Shown here: piece after piece, positions 11,437-22,750 of the stretch
Layout of the letters: each line of letters starts with the position of its first letter
How positions within the stretch are numbered: the stretch's first letter is position 1
From: Lyophyllum atratum
Taxonomy: Eukaryota > Basidiomycota > Agaricomycetes > Agaricales > Lyophyllaceae
Assembly: GCA_014905825.1 (NCBI GenBank)
Contig: JACGCN010000031.1
Span: 62,001 to 126,000 of the forward strand
Reading direction: 5' to 3'
DNA: 64,000 bases
The notes under the pieces: model-generated
The model's database searches: none
What the model was told of the DNA's origin: nothing
Seen by the model: only the letters and a program-made list of their open reading frames with translations
Made by a program: the position numbers and the translations under genes

Positions 11437-11600
11437 TCACCACTTCACGGCGTCCGCTGTCCTCCGTGAAGCACTACGATTCTCCTTGAGGCACTACGGC
11501 TACGTATCCAAAGGATGGACGCGCTGATTCTCGGCAAGCCGCCTTCATTTTCTACTGCCAGAGCGCATCTAACTGCATTGTGCATCCAGCTCTAGATCCT
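11437..11600. promoter_or_regulatory. Divergent intergenic region between dioxygenase and 1027-aa gene
   Basis: About 160 bp separates the open frame of the dioxygenase gene (leftward) from the ATG of the 1027-aa gene (rightward). Both promoters, and probably the first short exon of the dioxygenase, must lie here. No clear TATA box is visible. A shared control region is inferred from geometry only. Confidence 0.4.
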
Positions 11601-14600
11601 ATGGAAAATTTCCACATGCTTCATGACCACAACTACACCTATGACTTCGGGGAAACGCAGGTTGGAGGAGGGTACGGCCTGCGTGAAAAAATCAACCCCA
11701 CCTGGAACGCCTCTCCGATCCGAATGGCGGCTGACCACCGACGCGATTACCTCTCCGCGCAAAAGCAAACCCAGGCGGACTCTGGGCCATCAGAGGTGAC
11801 CTTCGGTCAGCCCGACGAACGCGACGACGCGTGGGGTGCGCTGGACAGCGTGGACGATCTTTATTACGCCCAGCCGCACCGTCAGTCTCCCTCGGCTGTA
11901 ACTGCTGAACCCTGGGCGAATAGTGATGGGGAGGGTAGCGATGGGGAGCTGCTGGATAACAACGCCAGCCAAGAGAAGCACAAGGCGGACGGCCCGTCTC
12001 CCAAAGGGCGGCCCTCCTCGCGGGACCGGGAAGTTATCGCCCAGACCTTCGTCGACGTCGACGCCCTCTTCCTGAAGGCCTCCGAAGTAACCGGTCGTAC
12101 CGTGACGTCCCTGCAGAAAAAATACCGGGAACATGGCCGCGAGCCATCGCAGGCATCTCTGTGGAACAGGTATCAAGCATACTTCTCTAGCAATGCGAGC
12201 GAGGAGAGGGAGAGGGCGGGAAAGCCGGATGGTGGTGGTAAGCCTCGCCTACAGCCTTCCATTGGCTTGAGCTGATGTTCCACCTAGCACGTGACTGCTG
12301 GCCATCGTTCAGAGATGCTCCAAATCATCTGGAGGTACTCGAGTTTCAAGAAGCCTGTGACATCTTGGAAGAGGAAGAGCCCGTGCGCGACCGTCGCCGT
12401 CGCTTTCAGGCACTGTTCACTAAAATGCAACGATTCGTAAGCTCCCTCTTTTCCTGGCATTCCGATGCTCATACGCAGGACTGCAGGCAAAGAGCGCAAG
12501 CGCCATGCGCTTTGAGTCCGCGATCCTTATGGTTGGGAGCTCCGTTAATTCAGACACACACCTTGGGCAAGTCTGGGCGACGGCGGGTCTGGAAAACGTA
12601 CGTCCCACGCCATCTACCTCGTCGACATCGACTGAACCCTCGGCAGTTCTTTCTCAAACGCCTAGGCGTCTCGAACGAGGAAGTCGTCGGCTTTGCCAAG
12701 ACTGAAGCATAGTGCGTATCCTTCTCATTCCATCAGACTATCGTTAATTTATACACACAGCGACGCCACAGCCAACACCGCAACTCTCGGTGTAATTGCC
12801 AGCAGGAGGAATGCAGCTGCGATGGCAACACCTCTAGCCGGATCCATGACGTTGACGCCCTCCAAGTCCCTTAGCACGCCCACGACCAACTCCGATGGTC
12901 GCAAGGAACGAGCAACCGTGGAGGAAGAACGGCAGCAATGCAAAGACCTCCTGCTGGAGATGTTGGGTACGTAGCATGGCCGCTGTCCACCGTCATTCAT
13001 TCCAAACAATCAACTGGGCATTTAGCAAAAGCAGGACACGCCATGCAGATGAGAGGAAAGCTATTTCAGCTCCCCTGGTCCAGCCTAGCGAAATTCCTCT
13101 CCGATGCTGGGCTCTGTCTGCACGACTGGCCATTGGGGGTGCCCTTCCCTGGCAGTGGTCCGAAGGCAAAGAAAGGCATCAACGGCCTTGCAACCGCTCC
13201 CACACGTCAGCTGCTCGCAGCACTGCGCGGTGAGACTGGCCGCTTGCCCTACCTGAAAAAGGCGACAAACCTAATGCGTGCGTGCTCCTTCCTCGCCCTT
13301 CCTGCTCGCACTGAGGGATCTCCGCAGGCGTCGCCAGGTCAGAAGACCCAGTCATATTTACCATGGTACCACCCGCCGGCTCGGCGACGAGGGGTCTATG
13401 TTACCATGTAAACGGGACCATCACCGATGCTGTGTGCAGCCCCTCTACTGCGGCTGCTATCGGCGGGAATGGCAAACATGCTAAGCTGCACGCCCCCAGC
13501 ATCGCAGTTGACAGCGACGAAGATCACGACCGCGATGGTGAGGACGACGACGAAGACGACCCGTTCCTGTGCAGCACAGTCAAATCTAGCAGCGCAACTC
13601 GTAAGCTTGATGTGGGAAACAAAGCCAAGTCATCGCAGGCTGGAGAGCAGAAGGGGAAGGCGGCGGCGGCGAAGGACAAAGCGGAAGGAAAGGCGGGCAA
13701 GGGAAAGGTGGGCAAGGGAAAGGCGGTCAAAGGAAGGGCGGTCAACGGAAAGTTGGGCAAGGGAAGGGCGGGCAAGGGAAAGGCGGCGGTAGTGATGAAG
13801 ATCAAGGGGAAGGGAAAGGCGGTAGATCTGGAGGAAAAAGTTGCCAGCGAGCCCGGGAGTGAGACACCCTCCGAGGGTCTAATCGAAGCGGCAGGTCCTT
13901 CCCACAGCCGTCCTAAGCCCAGGCCGAAGGGAAAGACGGCAGATCTGGAGGCAAAAGGTGCCAGCGAGACACTCCCGGAGGGTCAAATCGGAGCGGCAGG
14001 TCCTTCCCACAGCCGTCCTAAGCCCAGGCCGAAGGGAAAGACGGTAGATCTGGAGGCAAAAGGTGCCAGCGAGTCCGGGAGGGAGACACCCCCCGAGCGT
14101 CAGATCGGAGGGGCAGGTCCTTCCGTCCCAACTGGACCTGACAGCAGCCAGTCCGTGACTTCCGGTTGGAGCACGCCTAGTGGCCCCGCGGCCCCGGCAC
14201 GGCTGAGCTTGCCCATCCCCACCGTGCCTGCTAAGCGCCATGCTAGCACGACGCCTGCTCCATCAGCGTCAGGCGTGTCCCCTGCACCACTTGTTCCCGA
14301 TACACCGCTCGCCCACCGCCCTCCACCGGCAAAGAAGCCCCGCCTGGAGGTTGACGCTCACACTCCAGGGCCCGGGATGATTGGGATGTCCGACCGACCC
14401 CGTGTGCTGTTGCACCAAGTTGGGCTGGCTAGTCCGGGCGTCGATACCTCGACCGCCCCCCAACATTCCTACAATCCACCTCCCGTCTGTAGTCCCTCCC
14501 AACCTCGCAAGCCCAGTTCTTCCGACATGGAGGTGGAGGCATGCTTTCCTGGGCGAATTAGTCAGACCAACGGACGTAGGGACGGCCCCATATACGACGA

Positions 14601-14991
14601 CACCCCTGGAAATAGGTACGATGGCCGTTCACTGGAGTATCGTCACAGTCGACTTGTCCCTCACAGTCGCCATCGGCGTCCATACGGCCCTCAACAGAAC
14701 GAGCGCTGGCCTGGATATGAAGGCCTTGCTCCCTACTATAACGATTCCCCCGCACCGCTACCTCCATACGGCCCTCAACGGCACGAGCGCTGGCCTGGAT
14801 ACGAAGGCCATGCTCCCTTCTATGACAATGCCCCCCCGCCGCTACCGCGAGAGGACCACGAGTCCCGGTACCGACAAGCAAACCGGATTGAATCGGTGTA
14901 CTATCGCACACCCGGGCCCCATGACTTCTCTGGTGCAGGGCCGTCCAGCGCCTGGGCACGCAACCGCGTCGCAGAGTCATACCTCATCTAA
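11601..14991 (+). CDS. 1027-aa repeat-rich protein with HMG-like segment (KDZ block)
   Basis: Seven exons in phase: 11601-12237, 12288-12436, 12487-12597, 12647-12711, 12761-12966, 13026-13277, 13328-14991; total 3084 nt including stop. Residues about 145-205 contain SLWNRYQAYFSS, resembling the start of an HMG-box-like fold seen in proteins next to fungal KDZ elements; I offer this as likely, not proven. The middle exons have the shape of a conserved family core (LMVGSSVNSD, KLFQLPW, EDPVIFTMVPPAG, YHVNGT). The last exon is low complexity: a Lys/Gly-rich tract (13660-13830), three copies of a unit containing GPSHSRPKPRPKGKT (about 13890-14130), and two copies of a unit containing ERWPGYEG (about 14690-14860). 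Probably nuclear. Divergent to the dioxygenase gene. No enzymatic motif seen. Confidence 0.82.
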
Positions 14992-15522
14992 TGCAGCAAA
15001 TGTCAATTCTGTTTGAACTATGGACGAGCAATCCCATCTACGCTTATGTATCGTCATTAATATCTCTCATATTACTTCCTCATGTATTTAAAGCCTACGT
15101 TGGCTACGTTGCCATGTCTGACCCATACGAATTGTAGACCATTCCATTTTCCATTTCCCCGCCTCACCTCCCCCCCATGATGCTACATATGCAATGTACG
15201 CCTGGACATACTATAATATATTTACTTGATAATTCCTGGAGGTACCTGGCCGTACCGTCGATGGGCACTGGAAGCGCTCGAAAGTAAGGTGTCGTCCTGA
15301 CACAGTAGGTTTGGAGGCCTGTCTATAGGTAGTCGGCTCGGCGGCTCTTGGAGGCCATTGGAAGCCCCGCTAATGTTCGCCTGGAGGCTAAGAGCTCCAA
15401 TTTCCGGTCAGATCCTTGCCCGATTCCTTTCTACTTCGAGATTTGGGTGTGAGTACCCTGGGATCCAAACCCCTGTAAGGCCTATTTCTACAAATTAAAA
15501 CAATGGGCCACCAAGGGTATGA
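14992..15522. other. No gene seen
   Basis: Transition between the KDZ block and the F-box region. AT-richer than its surroundings near 15040-15240. I looked for a terminal inverted repeat marking the right end of the transposon but could not define one, because the left end lies outside the window. Confidence 0.5.
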
Positions 15523-16983
15523 CTAAGCGTACATAGTGCTGCCTGGGGTGACGAACCCCGCCTCTGGAACAAATTCACGCTTGATGCCAACAAAATCGAC
15601 ACCATCCAGCTCCCAAAACTCATCTCACTTGCGAACGATGTTTTGCCTTCAGCAGGGTTGCTGGAAGTCTCCCTGGATGAGCCTTGGCACGTAGCTATCT
15701 GCCCAGAGCTGCTAGAACTGATCGATATGCTCGTAATTCCCCGCCTCGCCCGTCTGAAGGTGTTAAGCGTCCAGACCTCCATCTTATCGTTTGCGCGCCT
15801 CCTTGGCTCCCCTTCACAGTCCCTCGCCCACCTAGAATCTCTCAGTTTAGACCTCTGTGGTGTAATCCACGTCCGCGAAGTCACAGAGCAGTTTGCAAAT
15901 GCGGACATCTTAAGGCGCGCCACTCAACTCAGAGTGCTTGAAATCTCTCCACGAGTGCTAGTCGATGCGCGCATTACAAACGTTGTGATGAGCCTGCCCA
16001 TACCATGGCATCAGCTCACCTCGCTGGTAATTGGGGAACTTCTCGACCACGCGGCCTGGGACCTTCATCGCGTTCTTCGGGGATCTCATTCCTTGAAAAG
16101 ACTTCGCGCCAAACTTCCCTCTGTCCTCTCCGTTGAAAAGCGCCCACTTGCTGCTAATTATGTCCATAACCTCCCCAATCTTCAACATGTCGAGCTAGAA
16201 GGAGCATCTATGCTATCCCCAGCATTGCTAATGAGTTTGCTTCCGTGGAACCAGCTTACTTCGCTCAAGCTTTCCCGCCTCAAGCTGCTTCCGTGGAACA
16301 GTTCCAACGACTTCACGAAGGGGACCGCAGGAATATACATCGTGCTCCGTGAGTGCTTGCAAATAGGAGAGCTCTCCATCCATACCGTCCACGAACCGCC
16401 GCCAGAAGTCGCCACGACGTTCATGTTACCTCGACTGAAAGATCTCACGGTCATCAAGCAGTCTGTCCCCTTTCTTGACCAGCTGATCGCACCAGCCCTT
16501 GTATCGCTGAAACTCATGGGCCAGGCGAAGAATGCGTTTCCAGCTCGGAAGCTTTGCGATTTGATCAAGCGCTCAGAATGTGCGCTGGCTACCTTCACCT
16601 CCCTTGGAATATCTCATTGCGAAAGCCCGCCCACCATTCTCCAATTCCTGGCTCTCGTACCATCCCTCGATGCACTCCATTGCCGCAACCTCGTTCTAGA
16701 CCCCAGATGTATACATAGCCTTACTAGCGGGGAAGTTCTTCCCCAGCTTCGATTCCTATCGTGCAGGCTGCAAGAGGCGTCACTTCTGCCGTTCGTAGAT
16801 GGCTTGGAGGCTCGCGCGAAGGCGCACAGAGCAAAGGGTATGAATCCAGTCATGCTTCGTGCAATTGGCTATATCGGCCGCGAGGAAACGTTCCCTTCGG
16901 AACTGATGGAGAATATCGCTTTAAGGATGGAACAGATCAAGGTCGAGTACGGACCTGGACTGAGTGTGCGTATAGACAAGTAG
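15523..16983 (+). pseudogene. 5'-truncated F-box/LRR-like gene, paralogue of 17439-19289
   Basis: An open frame of 486 codons aligns along its whole length with the downstream intact gene from its residue about 125 onward (shared DEPRLWN/NEPCLWN start, PKLISLA, IPRLARLK, LPIPWHQLTSLVIGE and LLMSLLPWNQL). The first 120 residues, including the F-box, are absent: upstream of 15550 the similarity ends and no in-frame ATG precedes it. Stop at 16981-16983 is earlier than in the paralogue. The 3' flank is also related. Either a truncated pseudogene or a gene with an unrecognised short first exon; the first is more likely. Confidence 0.7.
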
Positions 16984-17438
16984 TAAGGCGCGAGGGCTCG
17001 CGCGAAGACGAGATGAACGCGCCGCATGTCAATATCTTTTACAAACTCACTGTGGAAATGGTGATATTCCCAGACGTTGCTGCTTCGATGAAACTAGCGG
17101 AAGCAATCGAGTCAACTCCTGTACGAAAAGGAACCCAATATCTCTTGTCTCCCCTAGTCCTGAGTCTACATAGGAAAACGACAAGATCAGATGAGTAGCG
17201 GGAATGTCAGAGAACTGGAAACGGCGTGCCATCAAAGTACCGAAACAATCGGCTTCCTCATCACCGAACTTTTGCAAGTTGCATCTCCGCTTGCCTCCGC
17301 GACTTTTGATCAATGTTCTGGTTTGATTTGATTCGAGAGTCTGCTACCTTTCCTGCTCTCGCGAGGCATCTAGCCTTTTACGTTCATATTCAAAACCGGT
17401 GCCAAACCTGACTGCAGACCTGTATTCCAGATTTATAG
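16984..17438. other. Intergenic, 3' flank of truncated paralogue
   Basis: Holds the 3' flank of the pseudogene, weakly similar to the 3' flank of the intact copy, then the promoter of 17439-19289. No RNA gene or element recognised. Confidence 0.5.
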
Positions 17439-19289
17439 ATGATGGAAGAAATCATAAAGGACCCCGCTCTTAGGCGCAAAATAGAATTCGAGGCGGGAAC
17501 CACCAACGACGACATCCTGTCCGATCGAGAGAGAATGCTGGCAAAGGTGATGCTTGCTGATATGGAGAGAGAACTGTACTCCTTGGATCAGGAGATCGAC
17601 CCATCTATCGCGAAGCAGGCCGAGATAGCGAGCGTTATATCGAGGCTTCAGATTGCTCTCGCGCCCCATAAAAGGCTGCCCACCGAAGCCCTGGTGGAGA
17701 TCTTTATACATACTGTGGATGGACAGTCCACGAGATTCCCTCCAACGTCCTGGCGGTGTCCATGGCTGCTGCGCAAAGTCTGCTCACGGTGGAGGGCGGT
17801 CGCATTGAATGAACCCTGCCTCTGGAACATGTTCAAGCTTGATGCAAGGAAATTCGGCACTATCCCGATCCCAAAACTCATCTCGCTCGCGAAAGATGTG
17901 TTACCTCCAGCAGGGCCCCTGTTCCTCTCGCTGGAAGAGCCTTTGAACGAGACTCGGAGCGGCTTTGCGATGCGGACAATACTCGATACGCTCGTCATCC
18001 CCCGCCTTGCCCGTCTGAAGGGGTTAAGCATCGAGACTACCATTTCATCATTTTCTCACCTTCTCAACACCCCATCCCCGTCCCTCGCCAACCTCGAATC
18101 TCTCCACTTAGACCTGTGGGGTGCGTCCCATATCCCTGAAGTCGCAGGACAGTTTTCGAAAGCGGACATCTTAAAGAGCGCCACTAACCTCAGGATGCTT
18201 GAAATTCGACCACGATTGCTACTCAATTCACGCATTACAAACTTCGTGACGAGCCTTCCCATACGGTGGCATCAGCTGACCTCGCTCGTCATCGGCGAAT
18301 TTCTCGACCAGGCGACGTGGGACCTTCATCGTGTTCTTGGCGAATGTCGTTCCTTGAAAAGACTCCGCGCTAAACTGCCCTCTGTCCTGGCCGTTGACAA
18401 GCGCCTAATCGCTGAGAACTATGTCCATAACCTCCCTGATCTCCAGCACGTCGAGCTAGCAGGAGCAACTATGCTGTCCCCGTCGTTGCTAATGAATCTG
18501 CTCCCGTGGAACCAGCTAGTTTCGCTCAAGATTACGCGCATCATCCTGCTTCCGTGGGACAGTTCCAATGACTCCAAGACGATGATCGCAGGAGTATATG
18601 ATGTACTCCGTGAGTGCTTGCAGGTAGAAGAGCTCTCAATGCATGCCCTTCACGAGCCACCCCCAGAAGTCGCCACGACGTTTGTATTGCCTCGATTGAA
18701 AGACCTCACGTTGATCAAACAGTCGATCCCACTCCTTGACCAGCTTATCACGCCAGCACTCCTCTCACTGAAACTCATGGGCGAGGCGAAGAATGCGTTC
18801 CCAGCTGGGATGCTTTGCGATATGATTACACGCTCAGAATGCGCCTTGGCTACCTTTACCTCTTTTGGAATATCACATTGCGACAGGCCACCCAACCTTC
18901 TCCGATTCCTGAATCTCGTATCATCCCTCCATACACTTCGATTCCCCGACGTGGTTCTAGACCCCCCATGCATACGTTCTCTCGCTAACGGGGAAATTCT
19001 TCCCCGCCTCCGATCCATATCATGCGGGCTTCAAGGAACGTCCGTTGTGGCATTCGTAGACGGCTTAGAGACTCGAACGAAGGAGCGGATAGCAAAGGGT
19101 GTGAGACCACTCGTTCGTCATGCGATTGGCTATATCCACCTCGGGGATTCCATACCTTGGGAATCGATGAGGAATATCACTAGGAGGATGGAACAGATCA
19201 AAATCGAGTGCGGACCTGATTTCAGTGTCCGAATATTTCATGAGACGGGAGCGGAGGTCGCGAAGACGAGCTGGACGTATGATATGTGA
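17439..19289 (+). CDS. F-box protein with leucine-rich C-terminal region
   Basis: Single-exon 616-aa protein. A heptad-like N-terminal stretch (residues about 20-65, with ELYSLDQEIDPSI) is followed by an F-box-like motif of the agaricomycete type: HKRLPTEALVEIFIHT at about 77, then LRKVCSRWRAVALNEPCLW. The remaining 490 residues contain irregular leucine-rich repeats with recurring LPRL/L-x-x-L spacing. F-box proteins act as substrate receptors of SCF ubiquitin ligases; the repeats probably bind the target. The target is unknown. This class is strongly expanded in mushrooms. The truncated neighbour at 15523 is a tandem duplicate. No signal peptide or membrane segment. Confidence 0.85.
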   Translation: MMEEIIKDPALRRKIEFEAGTTNDDILSDRERMLAKVMLADMERELYSLDQEIDPSIAKQAEIASVISRLQIALAPHKRLPTEALVEIFIHTVDGQSTRFPPTSWRCPWLLRKVCSRWRAVALNEPCLWNMFKLDARKFGTIPIPKLISLAKDVLPPAGPLFLSLEEPLNETRSGFAMRTILDTLVIPRLARLKGLSIETTISSFSHLLNTPSPSLANLESLHLDLWGASHIPEVAGQFSKADILKSATNLRMLEIRPRLLLNSRITNFVTSLPIRWHQLTSLVIGEFLDQATWDLHRVLGECRSLKRLRAKLPSVLAVDKRLIAENYVHNLPDLQHVELAGATMLSPSLLMNLLPWNQLVSLKITRIILLPWDSSNDSKTMIAGVYDVLRECLQVEELSMHALHEPPPEVATTFVLPRLKDLTLIKQSIPLLDQLITPALLSLKLMGEAKNAFPAGMLCDMITRSECALATFTSFGISHCDRPPNLLRFLNLVSSLHTLRFPDVVLDPPCIRSLANGEILPRLRSISCGLQGTSVVAFVDGLETRTKERIAKGVRPLVRHAIGYIHLGDSIPWESMRNITRRMEQIKIECGPDFSVRIFHETGAEVAKTSWTYDM

Positions 19290-20493
19290 TTATATTTCCC
19301 TAAAACCTCGCGTGGAACTGATAACATCCGAACTAGGTTTGTTGCTCGATGGGGGCCAAAAGAAAGGGCTGGACTCTTGTCCGATGATAAACCGGCGTTA
19401 CCGCTCCCATAAACCTAGCAAAAGCACGTCCGGTCGACTGATGTATAAAAGGAAACATGACATCTCTTGTCTCTTGTAATATGCCGTGCGAGAATGTAAA
19501 CGGCTGAAGTGGGAGAACGTATCATGACTGCTGCAATCGAAAGCTTCCCGAAAGATGTTAGACCGTCGAACATGCCTCGACAGCAGCGCGTAAGTCTTGG
19601 AGATAGAAGCTGATCCCTTGCAGACAATCACCCCACCTCCCATACTTCGATATTCAACCGCAACCACCTGACATCACCATGATGAGTCTTCCTTGTCTGG
19701 GGCTTCAGCGTTACCGTATTCTTGTCGGGTAGATGTGGTTAAGGAGGCGAAGGCAGGGGGTTATCGAAAGGGGAGCGTTGGCTCACAAATATGCGATCTA
19801 GATAGGCCGAGCATGGCCGGAGGATGAATGTCGGGCCTTTCCGTCATGCTGGGGAACGAGGTCTTGACCGACCGTACGGATGCTGGCAGTAGTAACCTCA
19901 CGCCCGCAGGGGCTCGTGCAAAGATTATGTGCACAAGCCAATTAGTCAACACTGGTTGCTGATCATGGATGGCGTTTGCGTCAGCGATATGACGACAGCG
20001 GATTCGTCAATACCGGGTGTTCTCCTGATCACTAGTCGAAGAAAACGTAACTGACACAAGCCTGAATAGATCCTGTTCGCTGAAGACAAGATATTACTGT
20101 CCGACTGCAGCAGAAACCTTCATCCAAGAGGACCTGCGCAACAGCGGAAGGCGGCTGCCGAATTTTCATCTGGGGAGTTGATCTCATATGTCAACATGTT
20201 GGCAACGTCTATTAACGATCGACACGTACCAGCAGCTCTGAACCGTTCAGTAGATGTCCCCGACCGGCTGTGGGGCAAGGACAACTTTCATAGGAAAGGA
20301 ATGTCCATGGTTTACTCAATTTGTCCCCGATTGTTTCAGACGCTCGATCAAAACAAAGCGCCCGAGCACAGCCACACTCCCGCCGCCTTGTGCTCTTCAC
20401 GTTCCTCAGGCTCGCGATGTCGAACGACTCATACTCAACACGTTCTCTCCCACTTTCAACTCAGGACCTTTTATTTGATGCTCTCATGACTCT
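19290..20493. other. No gene seen
   Basis: About 1.2 kb with only short frames on both strands, none with coding-like composition or matching neighbours. No repeat or RNA recognised. Confidence 0.5.
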
Positions 20494-21830
20494 ATGCCCC
20501 GCCGATCGATAACAAGTGGTGCTCAACCCACCAGGAGCGCTGACTTCTGGCTGCACGATGGGTCGATAGTGCTTGCGGTCGGAGACACGCTTTTCAAGGT
20601 CCATCAGGCGGTTTTGGTCAATCATTGACAGGTTTTCAAGGATATGTTTGGTTTGCCGCAGCCCCTGGAGGGTGGAGGTGCAGATGGAATGTTTGAGGGA
20701 TGTCGGTGGTCGAGTTGCATGACCGGGCCAGCGATTTCGAGGATCTGCTCCGGGCCATATATGATATATCATCCATCGTATGTCGCCAACTACTTCCTCC
20801 TCTGTAGATTTTGCTGACAATGTATTTTGAATTGACATAGGCACTTCAACGAACTCTCGCCTGGTGCAGATCTTGACGTGCTGCTCACGTTCATCAGCGG
20901 TATCCTGCGCCTAAGCACGAAGTATATCATCCTCGAGCTTCGCAGACGGTGCATCACGCTGCTGGTGGCGCGTTTCCCAACTTCGTACCAGGGTTATCTG
21001 GCGTCTCCGAAGCCGTTTACACCGTCAACTGGTAGTACATCCCCAGACCATGGCGATACGTCCGTATCCAGCACCATCACGTTCTCTCTCGTCCCAAGTC
21101 CGAATGGTACCCAGCCTGATACCTCTACTGCAAGCCAGCCTCAGCCTCAGCCCTTGCTGTCCCGATCAAGCTCGCAACGTCACAACCATCGCCATCGCCA
21201 TTCCCATCGTCACTCCACCCCCCACCACCACCACCACCAAGCCCATACCCAAACCCCCGACCGATCCAACTCAAACCCCAACCTCCCACCCAAACCCAAA
21301 TTCTCCTCCATAATGCGCGCCATCGCCTTCGGCACCGAAAACAACGTCCCCACCATCCTCCCCTACGCCTCCTACCTCCTCGCGCGCACCTCCTCCCCGC
21401 GCCGCTTCCTCCCCCCCCGCTCCCTACTCTTCTGGCACCAGAAAACGATCATTCTCGTCGGCAGAACCCACCTCCACGCCGCGCAAGCCGCTCTATCACA
21501 TGCTTTCCTCGCCTCGTTCGAGCCTTCGTCGGCATGTGCTTCCCCTGGGACGTGTAAGGCTACGCTCGGGCCCATGGTGGAGTGCGCACTACTGCTGGGT
21601 GTGGACGGAAGGGGGCCAGACCCGTTGAGGCCGTGGAAGAGGTGGGAGAAGCTTGGGGTGTGTAGGAAGTGTGTGCATGCGAGGGGGAGATATGGGAGGG
21701 GGAGGGAGGGGGTGTGGGAGAGGTTGCCGTAGTTTTTTGGGCTGGGGAGGTGGGCGGAGTTGAGGCGGGAGCAACTCGTCTCAGAGCGGGAGGGAGGGGT
21801 GGGCTGGGGACTTGCTTCTTGATGGACCTG
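20494..21830 (+). pseudogene. Broken BTB/POZ-domain gene
   Basis: Reading from ATG 20494 gives the fungal BTB start DFWLHDGSIVLAV, then FKVHQAVLVNH, followed by an in-frame TGA (20626-20628) where the family has Ser (hS-x-vF). The frame resumes as QVFKDMFGLPQPLEG and shifts near 20700 into SVVELHDRASDFEDLL and RAIYDIS. A GTATGT...TAG intron (20778-20840) leads into a C-terminal exon with LRLSTKYIILELRRR, a long His/Pro/Ser/Gln-rich insertion (about 21120-21300) and SLLFWHQKT, then a TAG (21730-21732) before the expected family end FFGLGRWAELRREQ. Two stops plus one shift mark a pseudogene. Different BTB subfamily from the 34-52 kb cluster. Confidence 0.75.
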
Positions 21831-22245
21831 CGCTGGATGTCTTTCGTGGTTGGGTCTTCCATATTTGGGTGTTGCTGTCATCGACCGTCCCACTCCCATT
21901 CAACTCGCCCTCCTCCCGCACAACGGCGTTCTCATCTTCCACGCGCAAGATATCCCCACCCAACCCGAGTTCTCATTTCATCCTGCGCGACATGTTCTGG
22001 TCATGATCACCTTCTGCGCTGCCGATGCACGAAAGACGACTCAGGGGAGGTACCCCCACCGAAACACGACGGTGTCGCCAGCACAGGTAATTCCCTATAC
22101 ATGTTACTACATAGTCCCGCATCTATGAGCCCTTTCACCGCAACTGTCTCTTTCTCACTTGAGAATCTCCGGCTCCGAGTCGCATTCCGTCTGATTCTGG
22201 TGGGCTGCTGCGGGTTCGATCAACCTAGTCAGGTACTAGTAGCAT

Positions 22246-22330
22246 GGCCGTGTGGCGAAATGGCATCGCGTCTGACTACGATTCGAAGTTACCTATCAGG
22301 AGATTGCAGGTTCGACCCCTGTCTCGGTCA
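22246..22330 (+). tRNA. tRNA-Arg (anticodon ACG) with 13-nt intron
   Basis: Folds as a full cloverleaf: acceptor 22246-22252 with 22323-22329 (one T-T mismatch at the sixth pair, one G-T pair), D-arm 22255-22258/22266-22269 with a GG in the loop, anticodon stem 22271-22275/22296-22300, anticodon ACG at 22278-22280, T-arm with TTCGACC loop 22311-22317, discriminator A at 22330. A 13-nt intron lies at 22282-22294, directly after position 37, the canonical place. Reads CGN arginine codons after A34 modification. Confidence 0.9.
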
Positions 22331-22348
22331 ATGTATCCTTGTACATGA

Positions 22349-22354
22349 TTTTTT
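22349..22354 (+). terminator. RNA polymerase III terminator of tRNA-Arg
   Basis: Run of six T residues 18 nt after the tRNA end. Confidence 0.75.
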
Positions 22355-22750
22355 CCCCTCGGGAGAGAGTTACTTCACCGTGATCAATCATATGTACATA
22401 TTTTCTTTTGGTAAAGTCTTAATCCTCTATTCGATATATTTGCGTGGTTTGATCCCCTGCGACTCGAGAGTCTTGTAACAAGCAAGTAACAAGTAACCAG
22501 GACGCAGTGGCGGGGAGATTATCTTATCTGATCGTGAGATACACACGAGTATGGTTAGTCTTTCAGTTCATCGCCACGGCGACCTGGCACCTTCAGCCTT
22601 TCAGACGCCTTTACCCACAGCGTCGTGCAGGCCTACAGGGAAGGTCCTTCGTATCCGATAGGGAAGGAAGGAAGCAACCAAGTAAGCAGTGGTCATGTCC
22701 ACATCTCCCACACCCGCTTGTTTTCTAAGTCCTTATAGCCAGGCTATCCG

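Noticed and set aside
15000..15500. Right terminal inverted repeat of the KDZ element
   Set aside because: No partner sequence is available because the left end is outside the window, and no clear target-site duplication was seen.
21372..21899. 175-codon minus-strand frame
   Set aside because: Low-complexity Pro/Ser translation antisense to the BTB pseudogene.
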